From positions 1 through 44,815 of the forward strand of contig NZ_JAMXOT010000008.1 in the NCBI RefSeq assembly GCF_024220515.1: 44,815 nt of DNA, read 5' to 3'. The notes beneath the pieces were generated by a model. That model was not told where the DNA came from. It did no database searches and saw only the letters and a list, made by a program, of their open reading frames with translations. Positions 8,262-17,283 of the stretch are shown piece after piece (positions within the stretch are counted from its first letter, which is position 1; each line of letters begins with the position of its first letter). This stretch comes from Oscillatoria sp. HE19RPO (GTDB lineage Bacteria > Cyanobacteriota > Cyanobacteriia > Cyanobacteriales > Laspinemataceae). The translations under genes were made by a program, and so were the position numbers.

Positions 8262-9794
8262 ATGACTCACGGAGGTTCCCACGAGTACGAGGAACAAATC
8301 CCCAACTCCCATGATTCCCCCTTACCCTCAGCCGGTTCCTCCAATTTAGATGGAGAACTGGATGAGGCAATTTTGTCGTTTGCAGATATTCAGGCGGACC
8401 TGAACTACAAACAAGCCAAAGATGCCCTAAGAGAGTTAGTTGCGAATCTGGACCTGACCCAGGAAGAACGAGCGGGCTTGGATCCAGAGATTGAAGGACT
8501 CAGCACCATGCTGGATAAACTAGAACGGACGGTGGTGCAAATCGCCGTGTTTGGCATGGTGGGACGGGGAAAATCGTCGATTTTGAATGCCTTATTGGGG
8601 CAGAATGTCTTTGAAACCGGGCCGATTCACGGGGTAACCCGGACCTCTCAGGGGGTGAATTGGCGAGTTGAGCGATCGCCCCTAGATGGCGGAGAGGGCA
8701 ACATTACCCAACTCACCCTCTCGGGAATTGGACAGTCTCAAATCGAACTGATTGACACCCCGGGAATTGATGAAGTCGATGGTCAAACCCGGGAAGTTTT
8801 GGCCCAGCAGGTAGCTTCTCGGGCGGACTTAATTTTATTTGCCGTCGCTGGGGATATGACCCAGGTGGAATATGAAGCCCTTTCCCAGTTGCGGGATGCG
8901 GGGAAACCCATGCTGCTGATTTTTAACAAAATTGACCAATATCCCGAAGCCGATCGCGAAGCAGTCTATCGCAAAATCCGCGATGATCGGGTCAAAGAAC
9001 TGCTGTCTTCTGATGAAATCGTCATGGCAGCAGCAGCCCCTTTAGTGGCCCAAGCAACCCCTCGAAGCGATGGCACAATGGCGGTGCAGATGAAGCGGGG
9101 TTTACCGCAAGTCGAGGATTTAAAATTAAAAATTCTAGAAATTTTAGACCGGGAGGGAAAATCCCTGGTGGCGTTGAATACCCTGCTTTATGCCGGGGAT
9201 GTGAATGAACAATTGGTTGAGCGCAAGATGGAGATTCGGGACAAGAGTGCCAACCGATTGATTTGGAATGCGGTGATGACCAAAGCGGTGGCGATCGCCC
9301 TGAATCCGATTACGGCAGTCGATATCCTCAGTGGCGCAGTGATTGATGTTGCCACGATTTTAACCTTATCAAAGCTCTATGGCATTCCCATGACCCAAGC
9401 CGGGGCCATCAATCTGCTCAAAAAAATAGCCCTGAGTATGGGCGGAATTAGTGCCAGCGAACTCCTGGCAAATCTGGGGTTATCATCCCTGAAAGGGTTA
9501 TTAGGATTGGCGGCACCGGCTACGGGGGGGGCCTCGTTAGTACCCTATCTTTCCGTTGCCATTACCCAAGCCGGTGTCGCCGGGTTTTCTTCCTACGCCA
9601 TTGGTCAGGTGACCAAAACCTACTTGGCTAATGGGGCGTCCTGGGGACCGGATGGGCCAAAAGCCGTGGTCACCCGGATTATTGAGTCCCTCGATGAAAC
9701 CACCATTATGGGTCGGATTAAGGAGGAACTCCAAGAAAAACTCGTAAAAGTGAGAGAAAGAAAAAAGATAAAAAACTCAAGTGAGTTGGGGTAA
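8262..9794 (+). CDS. GTP-binding protein with C-terminal DUF697-like membrane region
   Basis: The 510-residue protein has an Era/dynamin-like G domain: P-loop GMVGRGKSS at about 98-106, G3 DTPGID at 165-170 and G4 NKID at 222-225. The C-terminal half (about residues 325-460) contains Ala/Gly/Leu-rich hydrophobic helices (ALNPITAVDILSGAVIDVA, SLKGLLGLAAPATGG) typical of DUF697-type GTPases that bind membranes. The acidic N-terminus is probably regulatory. The cellular role of this cyanobacterial family is not settled. The upstream hypothetical gene may belong to the same transcript. Confidence 0.83.
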   Translation: MTHGGSHEYEEQIPNSHDSPLPSAGSSNLDGELDEAILSFADIQADLNYKQAKDALRELVANLDLTQEERAGLDPEIEGLSTMLDKLERTVVQIAVFGMVGRGKSSILNALLGQNVFETGPIHGVTRTSQGVNWRVERSPLDGGEGNITQLTLSGIGQSQIELIDTPGIDEVDGQTREVLAQQVASRADLILFAVAGDMTQVEYEALSQLRDAGKPMLLIFNKIDQYPEADREAVYRKIRDDRVKELLSSDEIVMAAAAPLVAQATPRSDGTMAVQMKRGLPQVEDLKLKILEILDREGKSLVALNTLLYAGDVNEQLVERKMEIRDKSANRLIWNAVMTKAVAIALNPITAVDILSGAVIDVATILTLSKLYGIPMTQAGAINLLKKIALSMGGISASELLANLGLSSLKGLLGLAAPATGGASLVPYLSVAITQAGVAGFSSYAIGQVTKTYLANGASWGPDGPKAVVTRIIESLDETTIMGRIKEELQEKLVKVRERKKIKNSSELG

Positions 9795-9882
9795 TCTTTT
9801 TTCATCAAGGCTTTACCCTGAAAAAGCCTAGGTTTTCTCACTTAAAGAGAATGACTTAAGTTGGGACTGGTGACCCCTCTGG

Positions 9883-11592
9883 TTATTTTTCTTGTCGTTG
9901 TTTGAAATCATTGCGCCATTCTCGCAATTGTTCGGAAGCCACATCGCGGCCCCCTAAGCCAAAGGCTAGGGCAATAGCGACGGCAACAGCCCCAAAGAGC
10001 AACCCAAAGGCCAAGTTGACAATATGAGGAGCAATCCCCATTTGTTGGAGTGCCATCGCACCAGCCAGAGCAATAATCGCAATTCGAGCCGCTTGAGCCA
10101 GAAGTTGGGATTGGGACCCTCGGGAACCGGAGATGACATGATAGGCCAGATTGGCCAGGTAAAGGCCAATGCCAAAGACGATCAACCCAATCAGAACCTG
10201 ACCGGCGATCACCAGTAGGCCCTGCATAATGATGGTGAGGGCTGGCAATTGCAGAACTTCTGTGGCTGCCACGGCCCCAAAGAGCATAATGCCCACCCAG
10301 GTGACAATTCCGACAATTTCAGCCGGAGTTCTCGTGGAAGACGAGGAGGGTTGGACAACGGTTTGTTGACCCGATCGCATATCCGGGGAGTCTGCCGGTG
10401 GGGGTTGGGGAGGGTTGCCACTGCCGGTCGTCGGCAGACCTAGCCAGGAGAAGATATTGTTGAAGCCGATGCTGCGAAGAATGCGGATGACCAGATCCGA
10501 GGTGAACTTGGCGATCGCATAAAACAACGCCAAAATTAGCCCTGCGGTCAAAATCAGGGGAATGGCGAACAGAATTTGTGACAGCATGGCGATCGCCGGA
10601 ACGGAGATCGCTGCGATTTCCAACGCATTCAACGCCGCGATCGCTGTCGGAATCAGAATCAAGACATAGACAATCGTCCCAATCAGTTGAGACAGGGACA
10701 TTCCATCTTGAGTCCGAGACAGACCCAACTGAGCACCGAGGCGATCGGTCCCCGTCGCCGCCAGCAGGTTCGTGACAATGCCGCGTACAATCCGCGCCAT
10801 AAACCAACCGACAGCCCCAATAATCACCGCCATCAGAATCTTAGGCACTGCCGACAGAAAGTCATTGACCAAGTTCTGGACCGGCAGGACATTTAATTCT
10901 AAGGCATTCAGAATTAGGGGCAGAAAGAACAGAAAGATAAACCAGTAGAGAGCATTGCCTAGGGTTTCATTGAGTAAAAACCGGCTTTCCCCAGCAGTTT
11001 GTGGGTCTGTCGTCTCTCCCGTTTGTTCGGCCAGCCGTTCATCTAAGCGGAACTGCGCTAATCCCCGCGTTAGTAACATTTTGGCGAGGGTTGCCAAGAT
11101 CCAGGCCACACCCAACAGGACTGCGGCACCCCCAATCTTCGGCAGGTACGTGAAAATCTGTTCTAAGAACCGATTCAGGGGTTGGGAAACCACCTCCAGA
11201 TTTAGGGCCTGGAGAAAGGCGACCAAGACAAAAATCATGATCAGCCAGTAGACCGCATTCGAGATCCACTTTTCCGTGGGAGGCATCTCCTGGCCCGGTG
11301 CTCGTCCCATGACGGCACTGGCAATCCGGTTATCCAGATTTGTGCTGTGGAGGACCTTTCTAATAATTCCGGCCACAATGGTGGCAACGAGCCAGCCACC
11401 GATTAAAATCGCCAGGGCTCCTAATAAACTGGGCAGGAACATCCCCAACTGTACCAACAGGGCTTGAAGAAATCCCGTAACCTGCCCGAGGCCAAAGCCA
11501 GCAGCAAATCCTGCTGGGTCCTGAGCCAGCAGGGCTTCGGGGCTTAAATTCCCCCAAACCACGGCTGATGTTTCGTGCAAAATTCCATTCAT
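9883..11592 (-). CDS. Mechanosensitive-channel-family membrane protein with repeated TM units
   Basis: The 569-residue integral membrane protein is built from repeats of the pattern 'F-L-P-x-hydrophobic-GW-hydrophobic-R-x-V'. Examples are LPSLLGALAILIGGWLVATIVAGIIR, cut here to LPSLLGALAILIGGWLVA, YLPKIGGAAVLLGVAWI, VPKILMAVIIGAVGWFMA and LLVIAGQVLIGLIVFGIG. This matches the 'conserved TM helix' repeat found in bacterial MscS-like proteins. The C-terminus (FGLGGRDVASEQLREWRND) resembles the end of small-conductance channel homologues, but the classical MscS beta domain is not evident. A role in osmotic response is an inference. The gene stands alone between convergent and divergent neighbours. 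Confidence 0.78.
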   Translation of the reverse strand: MNGILHETSAVVWGNLSPEALLAQDPAGFAAGFGLGQVTGFLQALLVQLGMFLPSLLGALAILIGGWLVATIVAGIIRKVLHSTNLDNRIASAVMGRAPGQEMPPTEKWISNAVYWLIMIFVLVAFLQALNLEVVSQPLNRFLEQIFTYLPKIGGAAVLLGVAWILATLAKMLLTRGLAQFRLDERLAEQTGETTDPQTAGESRFLLNETLGNALYWFIFLFFLPLILNALELNVLPVQNLVNDFLSAVPKILMAVIIGAVGWFMARIVRGIVTNLLAATGTDRLGAQLGLSRTQDGMSLSQLIGTIVYVLILIPTAIAALNALEIAAISVPAIAMLSQILFAIPLILTAGLILALFYAIAKFTSDLVIRILRSIGFNNIFSWLGLPTTGSGNPPQPPPADSPDMRSGQQTVVQPSSSSTRTPAEIVGIVTWVGIMLFGAVAATEVLQLPALTIIMQGLLVIAGQVLIGLIVFGIGLYLANLAYHVISGSRGSQSQLLAQAARIAIIALAGAMALQQMGIAPHIVNLAFGLLFGAVAVAIALAFGLGGRDVASEQLREWRNDFKQRQEK

Positions 11593-12082
11593 AAGGTGAT
11601 TTGAGTGTACTTCCGATATGACCGTTCAACAGAGTTGATCATCCAGTAAGCTGAAAAATGCACTTAAACTGGATGATCGAGAGCGAGCAAGATGCTCGCA
11701 CTCCAAGGAGTTGATGATGTTCTCCTCTCCAATTGAGACAGGCAACAACTTAAATGCGAGTCAGTGCATTTGCCCCTATCCTACAGGGCTATGCATCTGT
11801 TGCTGTAGTCTATGTCATCTTTTGCGTTTTTCCCAATTCTCAATGGAGGCGGAGCAAACGCTCTATGCTTCAATTGTTCGTAACTAGAATTTAGATTAGG
11901 GACAATTTGTCACAAAATATTAGAACTGTAGTGATTTGTAACAATTCTCAGGCCATCCGAGGTCAGGATTGGCTGTCTTTTCGGCTGATTCACGCCCCTT
12001 TCAGACTCTCCTAACTCATTGGTATTTCTTTTCTGAAGGGGAGTTTCTATCAAAACTTGTCATCTATTAGGTCTAATTTCTC
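11593..12082. repeat. Intergenic region with two inverted repeats
   Basis: GATCATCCAGT (11637-11647) pairs with ACTGGATGATC (11668-11678). Next to it GCGAGCA-AGA-TGCTCGC forms a hairpin near 11683-11699 that belongs to the family also seen at 21559-21630. The remaining sequence up to the SRPBCC gene is AT-rich, with no gene seen. Confidence 0.6.
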
Positions 12083-12553
12083 ATGTCATCTCAAGTCTTT
12101 GAACAGTCTATTCAAATTCAGGCCAGCCCTACGGTGGTTGATTACTGTATTACCGATCGCGCTTTAATGCACCAGTGGTTGAATCCCGCCTTGCGTTGCG
12201 AACCGATTGGTGAATGGGATACCGCTGTGGGGAGTCGCAGTCGGTTTATTCTGAATATTCCCCTGTTGCAACCCAGCTTAAACTGTGCGATCGCTCAACG
12301 GGAACCTGGACTGATTGTGTGGGAGTTTCAGGGATTTTTCAAAGGTGGCGATCGCTGGGATTGTCAACCCGACGGCAACCAGACTCGACTCGTCAATCGC
12401 TTTGAATTTGAAATTCCCAATCCTGCCGTTGCCTGGGGCTTTAATTTGTTTGCCGCCACCTGGACCCGCAAAGATATGCAGGCCCAACTCCTTCGCCTCA
12501 AACAAATTGCTGAACAACTCGATCCGGATCGGGCCGAAGGTTCAACTCGTTAA
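12083..12553 (+). CDS. SRPBCC-fold (polyketide cyclase/START-like) protein
   Basis: The 156-residue protein begins with the START-like strand pattern FEQSIQIQASPTVVDYCITD and contains WLNPALRCEPIGEW and the late strand TRLVNRFEFEIP, as in SRPBCC ligand-binding proteins common in cyanobacteria. It presumably binds a hydrophobic ligand in a central cavity. The substrate is unknown. It is convergent with the SirB1-type gene. Confidence 0.7.
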   Translation: MSSQVFEQSIQIQASPTVVDYCITDRALMHQWLNPALRCEPIGEWDTAVGSRSRFILNIPLLQPSLNCAIAQREPGLIVWEFQGFFKGGDRWDCQPDGNQTRLVNRFEFEIPNPAVAWGFNLFAATWTRKDMQAQLLRLKQIAEQLDPDRAEGSTR

Positions 12554-12617
12554 AAATTATTGGCAAAGAAAGATTGACAAAATTATGAATTTATGTATGA
12601 CTCGTTGTGAAGTTTGA

Positions 12618-13448
12618 TTACTCATTCTCCTGCCAACTGATGCGATCGAGAATTTGCCGAATTACTGAGGCATCTTCAGCTTGGGGAACTCGGTCCAAAT
12701 AGGTTTGTAAGTCCTGACGGGCCTGGGTCCATCGGCCATTTTGATAGTAAAACAAACCGCGATCGCGCAATTCCAACGGCGCATCGGGAAACAACAACAA
12801 AATCCGTTCGATCGCCCCTAGACATTTCTCCAAATCCCCGCGATTCAGATAAATCATCTTTAAATTGGTCAGCATCCGGGCCAAAAACTGTTTGCGCGTC
12901 ACCGCTTTTAAAAACTCCGGACCCATGGACACTTCCAGACCATAAATTTGCCGCAGACGTTGTTCGCAGTCTTCTGTGAACAACACCTCCCCCCCATTAA
13001 ACGCATCCACAAAAATACCCGCCCCTTCAAACTCTGGGCGAATTAAAAAATGTCCAGGCATCCCGATTCCTACCATTGGAAAATCCAACCGTCTGGCAAT
13101 TTCTAAGTAAATTAAGGCCAAAGTAATGGGGATACCAGTCCGACGGGCGATCGCATCATTCAGAAAACTATTACAAGGGTCATAATAATCCCGGGTATTG
13201 CCGGTAAACCCTAAATCTTCATAGAGATATTCATTGATCGCTTTGACAATTCGCAAAGGATAGCGTTGATCCTTTAACCGTTGTGCAACCTCCTGTGCCA
13301 TCACATCCAGGATATTGAGATATTCCGCCGGATCCAGGGTGGGATATTCTTCTTGGGCGATATAAAGCGCTGCCTTAGCCAGATCGATTTGGTCGTCGTT
13401 TTGGTGAATCTCTTGGGAGAACGATTGCCGCGCTAGGGGAAAGTTCAT
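12618..13448 (-). CDS. SirB1-type transglutaminase-like/TPR protein
   Basis: The 276-residue protein has the SirB1 N-domain signature RTGIPITLALIYLEIARRL followed by GIGMPGHFLIR and IFVDAFNGG, a transglutaminase-like fold. TPR-like helices follow in the C-terminal third (NRGDLEKCLGAIERILLLFP...GLFYYQNGRWTQARQDLQTYL). The molecular function in cyanobacteria is not established. It is divergent from lgt, 195 nt away. Confidence 0.82.
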   Translation of the reverse strand: MNFPLARQSFSQEIHQNDDQIDLAKAALYIAQEEYPTLDPAEYLNILDVMAQEVAQRLKDQRYPLRIVKAINEYLYEDLGFTGNTRDYYDPCNSFLNDAIARRTGIPITLALIYLEIARRLDFPMVGIGMPGHFLIRPEFEGAGIFVDAFNGGEVLFTEDCEQRLRQIYGLEVSMGPEFLKAVTRKQFLARMLTNLKMIYLNRGDLEKCLGAIERILLLFPDAPLELRDRGLFYYQNGRWTQARQDLQTYLDRVPQAEDASVIRQILDRISWQENE

Positions 13449-13643
13449 CTGACTTAAAACCGATTAAATAGAATTGCCCTGGGGTCTCAAGGCGATCGCG
13501 CCTATCTCCCCATGAAGATAGCAAAGATTCGACCCCCTGACTATTTGTGGCCTCAATGACTTGATTGAGTGAAGTACCCTAGAAACAAAACAGAAACAAG
13601 GCCACTGCACCTGTCGTCCCCCCAAGCGCGTACTATTAAGGTT

Positions 13644-14510
13644 ATGACTATTGTTACTCTACCCCTAGCCTTGAGTTTTGCCTCCCCAGGCCAGCTCCTC
13701 GTCGAAATCGGACCCCTAACCATCCGCTGGTATGGGTTCTTAATTGCCACTGCCGTCTTGATTGGCGTGACACTCTCGCAATTTTTAGCCAAGCGCCGCA
13801 ACGTCAACCCGGACTTGATGGGGGACTTGATTCTGTGGTTAGTGGTGGGCGCGATTCCAATGGCGCGACTGTATTATGTCCTGTTTCAGTGGGAAAACTA
13901 TGCCGACAATCCGGGCCAAATCGTTGCCATTTGGCGAGGAGGGATTGCCATTCACGGTGCAATTATTGGCGGGGCGATCGCTACCTTGATTTTTGCCCGA
14001 CTCAAACGAATTCCCTTCTGGCAATTAGCCGATTTAGTCGCACCCTCCTTGATTTTAGGTCAGGCGATCGGACGCTGGGGAAACTTCTTTAATTCCGAAG
14101 CCTTCGGCAGACCCACCGATTTACCATGGAAACTCTACATTCCCCCGGAATCTCGTCCCTTTCAATATGTGGGCGAGCAATATTTCCATCCCACTTTTTT
14201 ATATGAATCCCTGTGGAATCTGGCCTTATTTGCCTTATTGCTGTTTTTATTTTTTCGCGACCTCCAAGGCAAACCCCGTTTAAAAGTCGGCACTTTATTT
14301 TTAGTCTATATGGCCGTCTATAGCTGCGGTCGCTTCTGGATTGAAGGGTTGCGACTCGATAGCTTAATGTTCGGTCCCCTACGCATGGCTCAATTTGTCA
14401 GTTTAACGGGTATCGTCTTAGGAATAGCGGGATTAGTCTGGCTGTATGGGTTCAAGCGTCCTTTACCTGATGTGGTATCTCGCAGCAATGGCGAACCCTC
14501 TTCTTCCTAG
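13644..14510 (+). CDS. lgt: Prolipoprotein diacylglyceryl transferase
   Basis: The polytopic inner-membrane enzyme transfers diacylglycerol to the lipobox Cys of prolipoproteins. The Lgt signature [13 protein letters not shown] is at about residues 133-145, preceded by [12 protein letters not shown] and followed by [12 protein letters not shown] and GRFWIEGLR. An in-frame ATG at 13569 would add 25 hydrophilic residues. ATG at 13644 gives 288 residues and an N-terminus ([16 protein letters not shown]) like other cyanobacterial Lgt proteins, so it is preferred although the AAGG site is only 2 nt away. Confidence 0.93.
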   Translation: MTIVTLPLALSFASPGQLLVEIGPLTIRWYGFLIATAVLIGVTLSQFLAKRRNVNPDLMGDLILWLVVGAIPMARLYYVLFQWENYADNPGQIVAIWRGGIAIHGAIIGGAIATLIFARLKRIPFWQLADLVAPSLILGQAIGRWGNFFNSEAFGRPTDLPWKLYIPPESRPFQYVGEQYFHPTFLYESLWNLALFALLLFLFFRDLQGKPRLKVGTLFLVYMAVYSCGRFWIEGLRLDSLMFGPLRMAQFVSLTGIVLGIAGLVWLYGFKRPLPDVVSRSNGEPSSS

Positions 14511-14563
14511 AAATTACACCTAAAAAACCAAGCAGGACTTATGCAGATTTTGAGAATTTACTC

Positions 14564-14601
14564 TAAATGTAGAGGCGATTCGCGAATCGCCTCTACATTT
14601 A
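14564..14601. repeat. ATTCGCGAAT-centred palindrome
   Basis: This is a perfect 38-nt palindrome with GGCGATTCGCGAATCGCC at its centre. Near-identical palindromes are at 31344-31385 and 32055-32092, and a variant is at 15779-15800. It lies 54 nt after lgt and could act as a transcript end, but there is no T-tract. Confidence 0.7.
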
Positions 14602-14636
14602 CGGTTTAGTCTTAAAAATTGCGTAAATCCTGCCAA

Positions 14637-14710
14637 GGACAAGAAACCGGGTTTCTGACCCAGATTTATGGCAAAGTTACGCAGATCTTGTCAAGAAACC
14701 CGGTTTCTAA
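14637..14710. repeat. Paired GAAACCGGGTTTC palindromic repeat
   Basis: GACAAGAAACCGGGTTTCTG and GTCAAGAAACCCGGTTTCTA lie about 40 nt apart, as at 3319, 4640, 16978 and 25722. Confidence 0.7.
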
Positions 14711-14753
14711 TCTTTACGGTAACCCGCCCCTCTCATTGAAACCAAAAAATAAA

Positions 14754-14779
14754 AAACCCTAGAATTAATTCTAGGGTTT
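14754..14779 (-). terminator. Perfect 26-nt palindrome with minus-strand T-tract
   Basis: AAACCCTAGAATT is followed directly by its reverse complement. On the minus strand the hairpin runs into TTTTTTATTTTTT, as in an intrinsic terminator. On the plus strand no T-tract follows. No minus-strand gene is seen upstream of it. Confidence 0.5.
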
Positions 14780-14872
14780 AACCAGGGTGCATCTACCAGT
14801 GCTTGATTACCTCATAGAGCCGGTAACATCCGGAATCTTCTCCATATCTTTCCCTGATTTTGTTTTAGTTTG

Positions 14873-15712
14873 ATGTCAAAATACCAGCCAACTGACCCAC
14901 AACCCACCCACTCTGCACCGCTCAAACCTGCCGTTTATATCGTCGGTGCAGGACCAGGCGATCCCGATTTATTAACGGTCAAAGCCCAAAAAATCCTGGC
15001 GATCGCCGATACCATTCTCTACGCTGACTCCCTCGTTCCCAAACAGATTTTAGAAGGGGTTCGTCCCGATGCGGAAGTCATTCCTACCGGCAATAAAACC
15101 CTAGAAGATATCTTACCCATCATGATTGAGCGAGTACGCCAAGGTCAGTCCGTAGTGCGCCTGCATTCCGGGGACCCCAGCCTCTACAGCGCCATCTCCG
15201 AACAAATGCACGCCTTAGCCGATGCAGATATTCCCTGTGAAATTATCCCCGGAATTAGTGCCTTTCAAGCAGCAGCAGCCAAACTCAACCTGGAACTCAC
15301 CATCCCAGAACTGGTGCAAACCATCATCCTGACCCGGGTCAGTGGTCGAGCCTCATCCGTCCCGGAATCGGAGGAATTAGCGGCTTTAGCAGCCCATAAA
15401 GCCAGTTTGTGCCTGTATCTGAGTGCGCGCCACATTGAAGAGGCTCAAGCCAAACTGATGGAACATTATCCCGCAGAAATGCCCGTCGCCATTTGCTACC
15501 GAATTGGGTGGCCCGATGAGAAAATTGTGGTGGTCCCTCTGAAAGAGATGGCCCAAGTTACCCAGAGTGAAAACTTAATTCGGACAACCCTGTATTTAAT
15601 TAGTCCAGCTTTGGCGGAACCGGAAAGGCAGGCGGGGGAAGAAACCGCGCGATCGCGCCTCTACCATCCAGAACATAGCCACCTGTTTCGACCCCACTCG
15701 CGGCAGGGATGA
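14873..15712 (+). CDS. cobM: Precorrin-4 C11-methyltransferase
   Basis: The enzyme uses S-adenosylmethionine to methylate C-11 of the corrin precursor in cobalamin synthesis. The 279 residues show the tetrapyrrole-methylase glycine loop VYIVGAGPGDPDLLTVKA near the N-terminus, then LYADSLVP, RLHSGDPSLY, IPGISAFQAAAA and the CobM-typical TVIL/VSGRAS-like region (TIILTRVSGRASSVPE). ATG 14873 is preferred over the overlapping TTG at 14870. The start lacks a strong ribosome site. It stands alone, with no other cobalamin genes adjacent. Confidence 0.92.
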   Translation: MSKYQPTDPQPTHSAPLKPAVYIVGAGPGDPDLLTVKAQKILAIADTILYADSLVPKQILEGVRPDAEVIPTGNKTLEDILPIMIERVRQGQSVVRLHSGDPSLYSAISEQMHALADADIPCEIIPGISAFQAAAAKLNLELTIPELVQTIILTRVSGRASSVPESEELAALAAHKASLCLYLSARHIEEAQAKLMEHYPAEMPVAICYRIGWPDEKIVVVPLKEMAQVTQSENLIRTTLYLISPALAEPERQAGEETARSRLYHPEHSHLFRPHSRQG

Positions 15713-15778
15713 CGCCCCGTCGGATACTCTAATATAAATGACCATCACAGGACTTACGCATCAAACCCGGATGCTGTA

Positions 15779-15800
15779 GGGTTGATTCGCGAATCAACCC
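15779..15800. repeat. ATTCGCGAAT-centred palindrome, variant
   Basis: The palindrome centres on GATTCGCGAATC with GGGTT/AACCC arms, inside a longer imperfect dyad. It lies between cobM and the flavin reductase gene. Confidence 0.55.
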
Positions 15801-15872
15801 GACCTGAAAGGGTTTGATATTAAATCATAGGTAAGTCCTGCATCAGTTCTGTATCAAGAGATAGGTAAAGCC

Positions 15873-16352
15873 TTGCTAGACGAACAAGCGAAAAAAACAA
15901 TCCTCCGCAAGATTCCCCACGGACTCTATATTTGCGGGGTCAAAGATGGAGAAAATGTCAACGGATTCACCGCCAGTTGGGTGATGCAGGGGTCCTTTGA
16001 GCCACCCTTAGTCATCAACTGTGTTAAACAAGATTCCGGGTCCCATGCCATGATTGAAGCCAGTGGCGTCTTTGCTCTGAGTTTCTTAGAAGCGGGACAA
16101 AAAGACTTAGCCCAAAAATTCTTTAAACCCCAGCGCCGGGTGGGGGATAAATTTGAAGATGTGGAGTTTTATTTGGGAGAAACCGGCTGTCCGATTATCT
16201 CCGACTCCCTAGGGTATGTGGAATGTAATGTGGTGGGTTCGGTGAAAAAGGGCGATCACACGGTGTTTGTCGGCGAAGTGATTGCCGCAGGAGTCCACCG
16301 GGAAGGGGACCCTTTATTGCTGGAAAGCACTGGATGGAATTACGGCGGATAA
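15873..16352 (+). CDS. Flavin reductase-like domain protein
   Basis: The 159-residue protein is a stand-alone flavin-reductase-like (FMN-binding split-barrel) domain. Visible are KIPHGLYICGVKDGENVNGFTASWVMQ, PLVINCVKQDSGSHAMI and the late GDHTVFVGEVIAAGVHREGDPLL. The same domain occurs at the C-terminus of cyanobacterial diflavin flavoproteins. It probably uses FMN or FAD, and the partner is unknown. The start is a TTG at 15873, supported by AGG about 10 nt upstream and by the N-terminus (LLDEQAKKTILRKIPHG) being complete for the family. Confidence 0.8.
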   Translation: MLDEQAKKTILRKIPHGLYICGVKDGENVNGFTASWVMQGSFEPPLVINCVKQDSGSHAMIEASGVFALSFLEAGQKDLAQKFFKPQRRVGDKFEDVEFYLGETGCPIISDSLGYVECNVVGSVKKGDHTVFVGEVIAAGVHREGDPLLLESTGWNYGG

Positions 16353-16418
16353 TTTGGGATAGAGACTGTTTCGGGATCCCGATTTGAATCAGAAAGACGC
16401 AAGTTAAAAGGTCAATTT

Positions 16419-16769
16419 ATGCCCCTGATTAAAGTTCAAACTTCCGTGTCTACACCGGAGAATGATGCAATTGCGACCCTGCTCAAGGGACTTTCCTCCA
16501 GCTTGGCGAAGCATCTGGGAAAACCTGAATCTTATGTGATGACGGCGTTTAATGCGGATGTCCCGATGACATTTGCCGGGACTTTTGACCCAGTATGCTA
16601 TATCGAGGTTAAGAGTGTGGGGACGATCCGTCCGGAACAAACCCAGTCGATGAGCAAAGATTTTTGCAATAAGATTCACCAGGCGATCGGGGTTCCGCAA
16701 AATCGGATCTATATCGAATTTACCGATGCCGAGGGTTCCATGTGGGGCTGGAATGGCTCCACGTTTTAA
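16419..16769 (+). CDS. MIF/phenylpyruvate tautomerase-family protein
   Basis: The 116-residue protein starts MPLIKVQTSV, exposing after Met removal the Pro that serves as catalytic base in the tautomerase superfamily. The C-terminus (QNRIYIEFTDAEGSMWGWNGSTF) matches the MIF branch. The protein presumably forms a trimer. The physiological substrate in cyanobacteria is unknown. It lies 66 nt after the flavin reductase gene on the same strand, so co-transcription is possible. Confidence 0.87.
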   Translation: MPLIKVQTSVSTPENDAIATLLKGLSSSLAKHLGKPESYVMTAFNADVPMTFAGTFDPVCYIEVKSVGTIRPEQTQSMSKDFCNKIHQAIGVPQNRIYIEFTDAEGSMWGWNGSTF

Positions 16770-16799
16770 ATTTTAGCCGGATTCATGAGGGTCTACTGT

Positions 16800-16952
16800 T
16801 AGCAATTGTAGGGTGGGCACTGCCCACCTTTCCCTACGGTGGGCAGTCAAGCAATTGTAGGGTGGGCACTGCCCACCTTTCCCTACGGTGGGCAGTGCCC
16901 ACCCTACGTTTACTTTCCCTACGGTGGGCAGTGCCCACCCTACGTTTACTCG
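16800..16952. repeat. GGTGGGCA/TGCCCACC palindrome cluster
   Basis: GTAGGGTGGGCACTGCCCAC is repeated at about 16808 and 16858, alternating with CCCTACGGTGGGCAG at about 16833, 16882 and 16918. Together they form several overlapping strong hairpins just after the tautomerase gene. A further GAAACCCGG-type repeat follows at 16978-17043. Confidence 0.7.
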
Positions 16953-16977
16953 GTTCCCCATTCAATCAATCGGACTA

Positions 16978-17043
16978 AAAGCCGGGTTTGTGACCCTCAT
17001 TTGTTGCCCATGAGGAGAAATTGGGTCCAGAAACCCGGTTTGT
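16978..17043. repeat. Paired GAAACCGGGTTTC repeat, degenerate copy
   Basis: AAAGCCGGGTTTGTGACC and CCAGAAACCCGGTTTGTC are in the same paired arrangement as the other four copies, with mutated left arm. Confidence 0.55.
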
Positions 17044-17160
17044 CTGACTGTGACTGTAGCGCCCCATTGAGGGTGGCTTTTTTTGAGGGGTAAAGGGAGA
17101 TGGAGAGGCTCTCTCCCTCGGAAATCCGTTTCCGACTCTATACTGGAGGGGGTCGAAAAT

Positions 17161-17198
17161 GTTGTAAAACTTTACAACTGGAGCGCCTGTGATACTAT
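17161..17198 (+). promoter_or_regulatory. Promoter with overlapping palindrome for the Gfo/Idh/MocA gene
   Basis: GTTGTAAA-AC-TTTACAAC (17161-17178) is a perfect 8-bp dyad. Its right arm supplies a -35 TTTACA (17171-17176), followed after 16 nt by TACTAT (17193-17198). A repressor binding the dyad would occlude the -35. Both promoter and operator are inferred from sequence. Confidence 0.5.
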
Positions 17199-17283
17199 CG
17201 GGTTGGTGTGCGAGGTTAGATGCCTGTCAAGCGGCTCTGACTAATGGTGGTGGAGGAGACATCAAGGAGTGCAAAATAATCCC

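Noticed and set aside
10319-10807. 162-codon minus-strand ORF
   Set aside because: It is an alternative frame inside the membrane-channel gene at 9883-11592, with low-complexity Asp/Arg/Ser composition.
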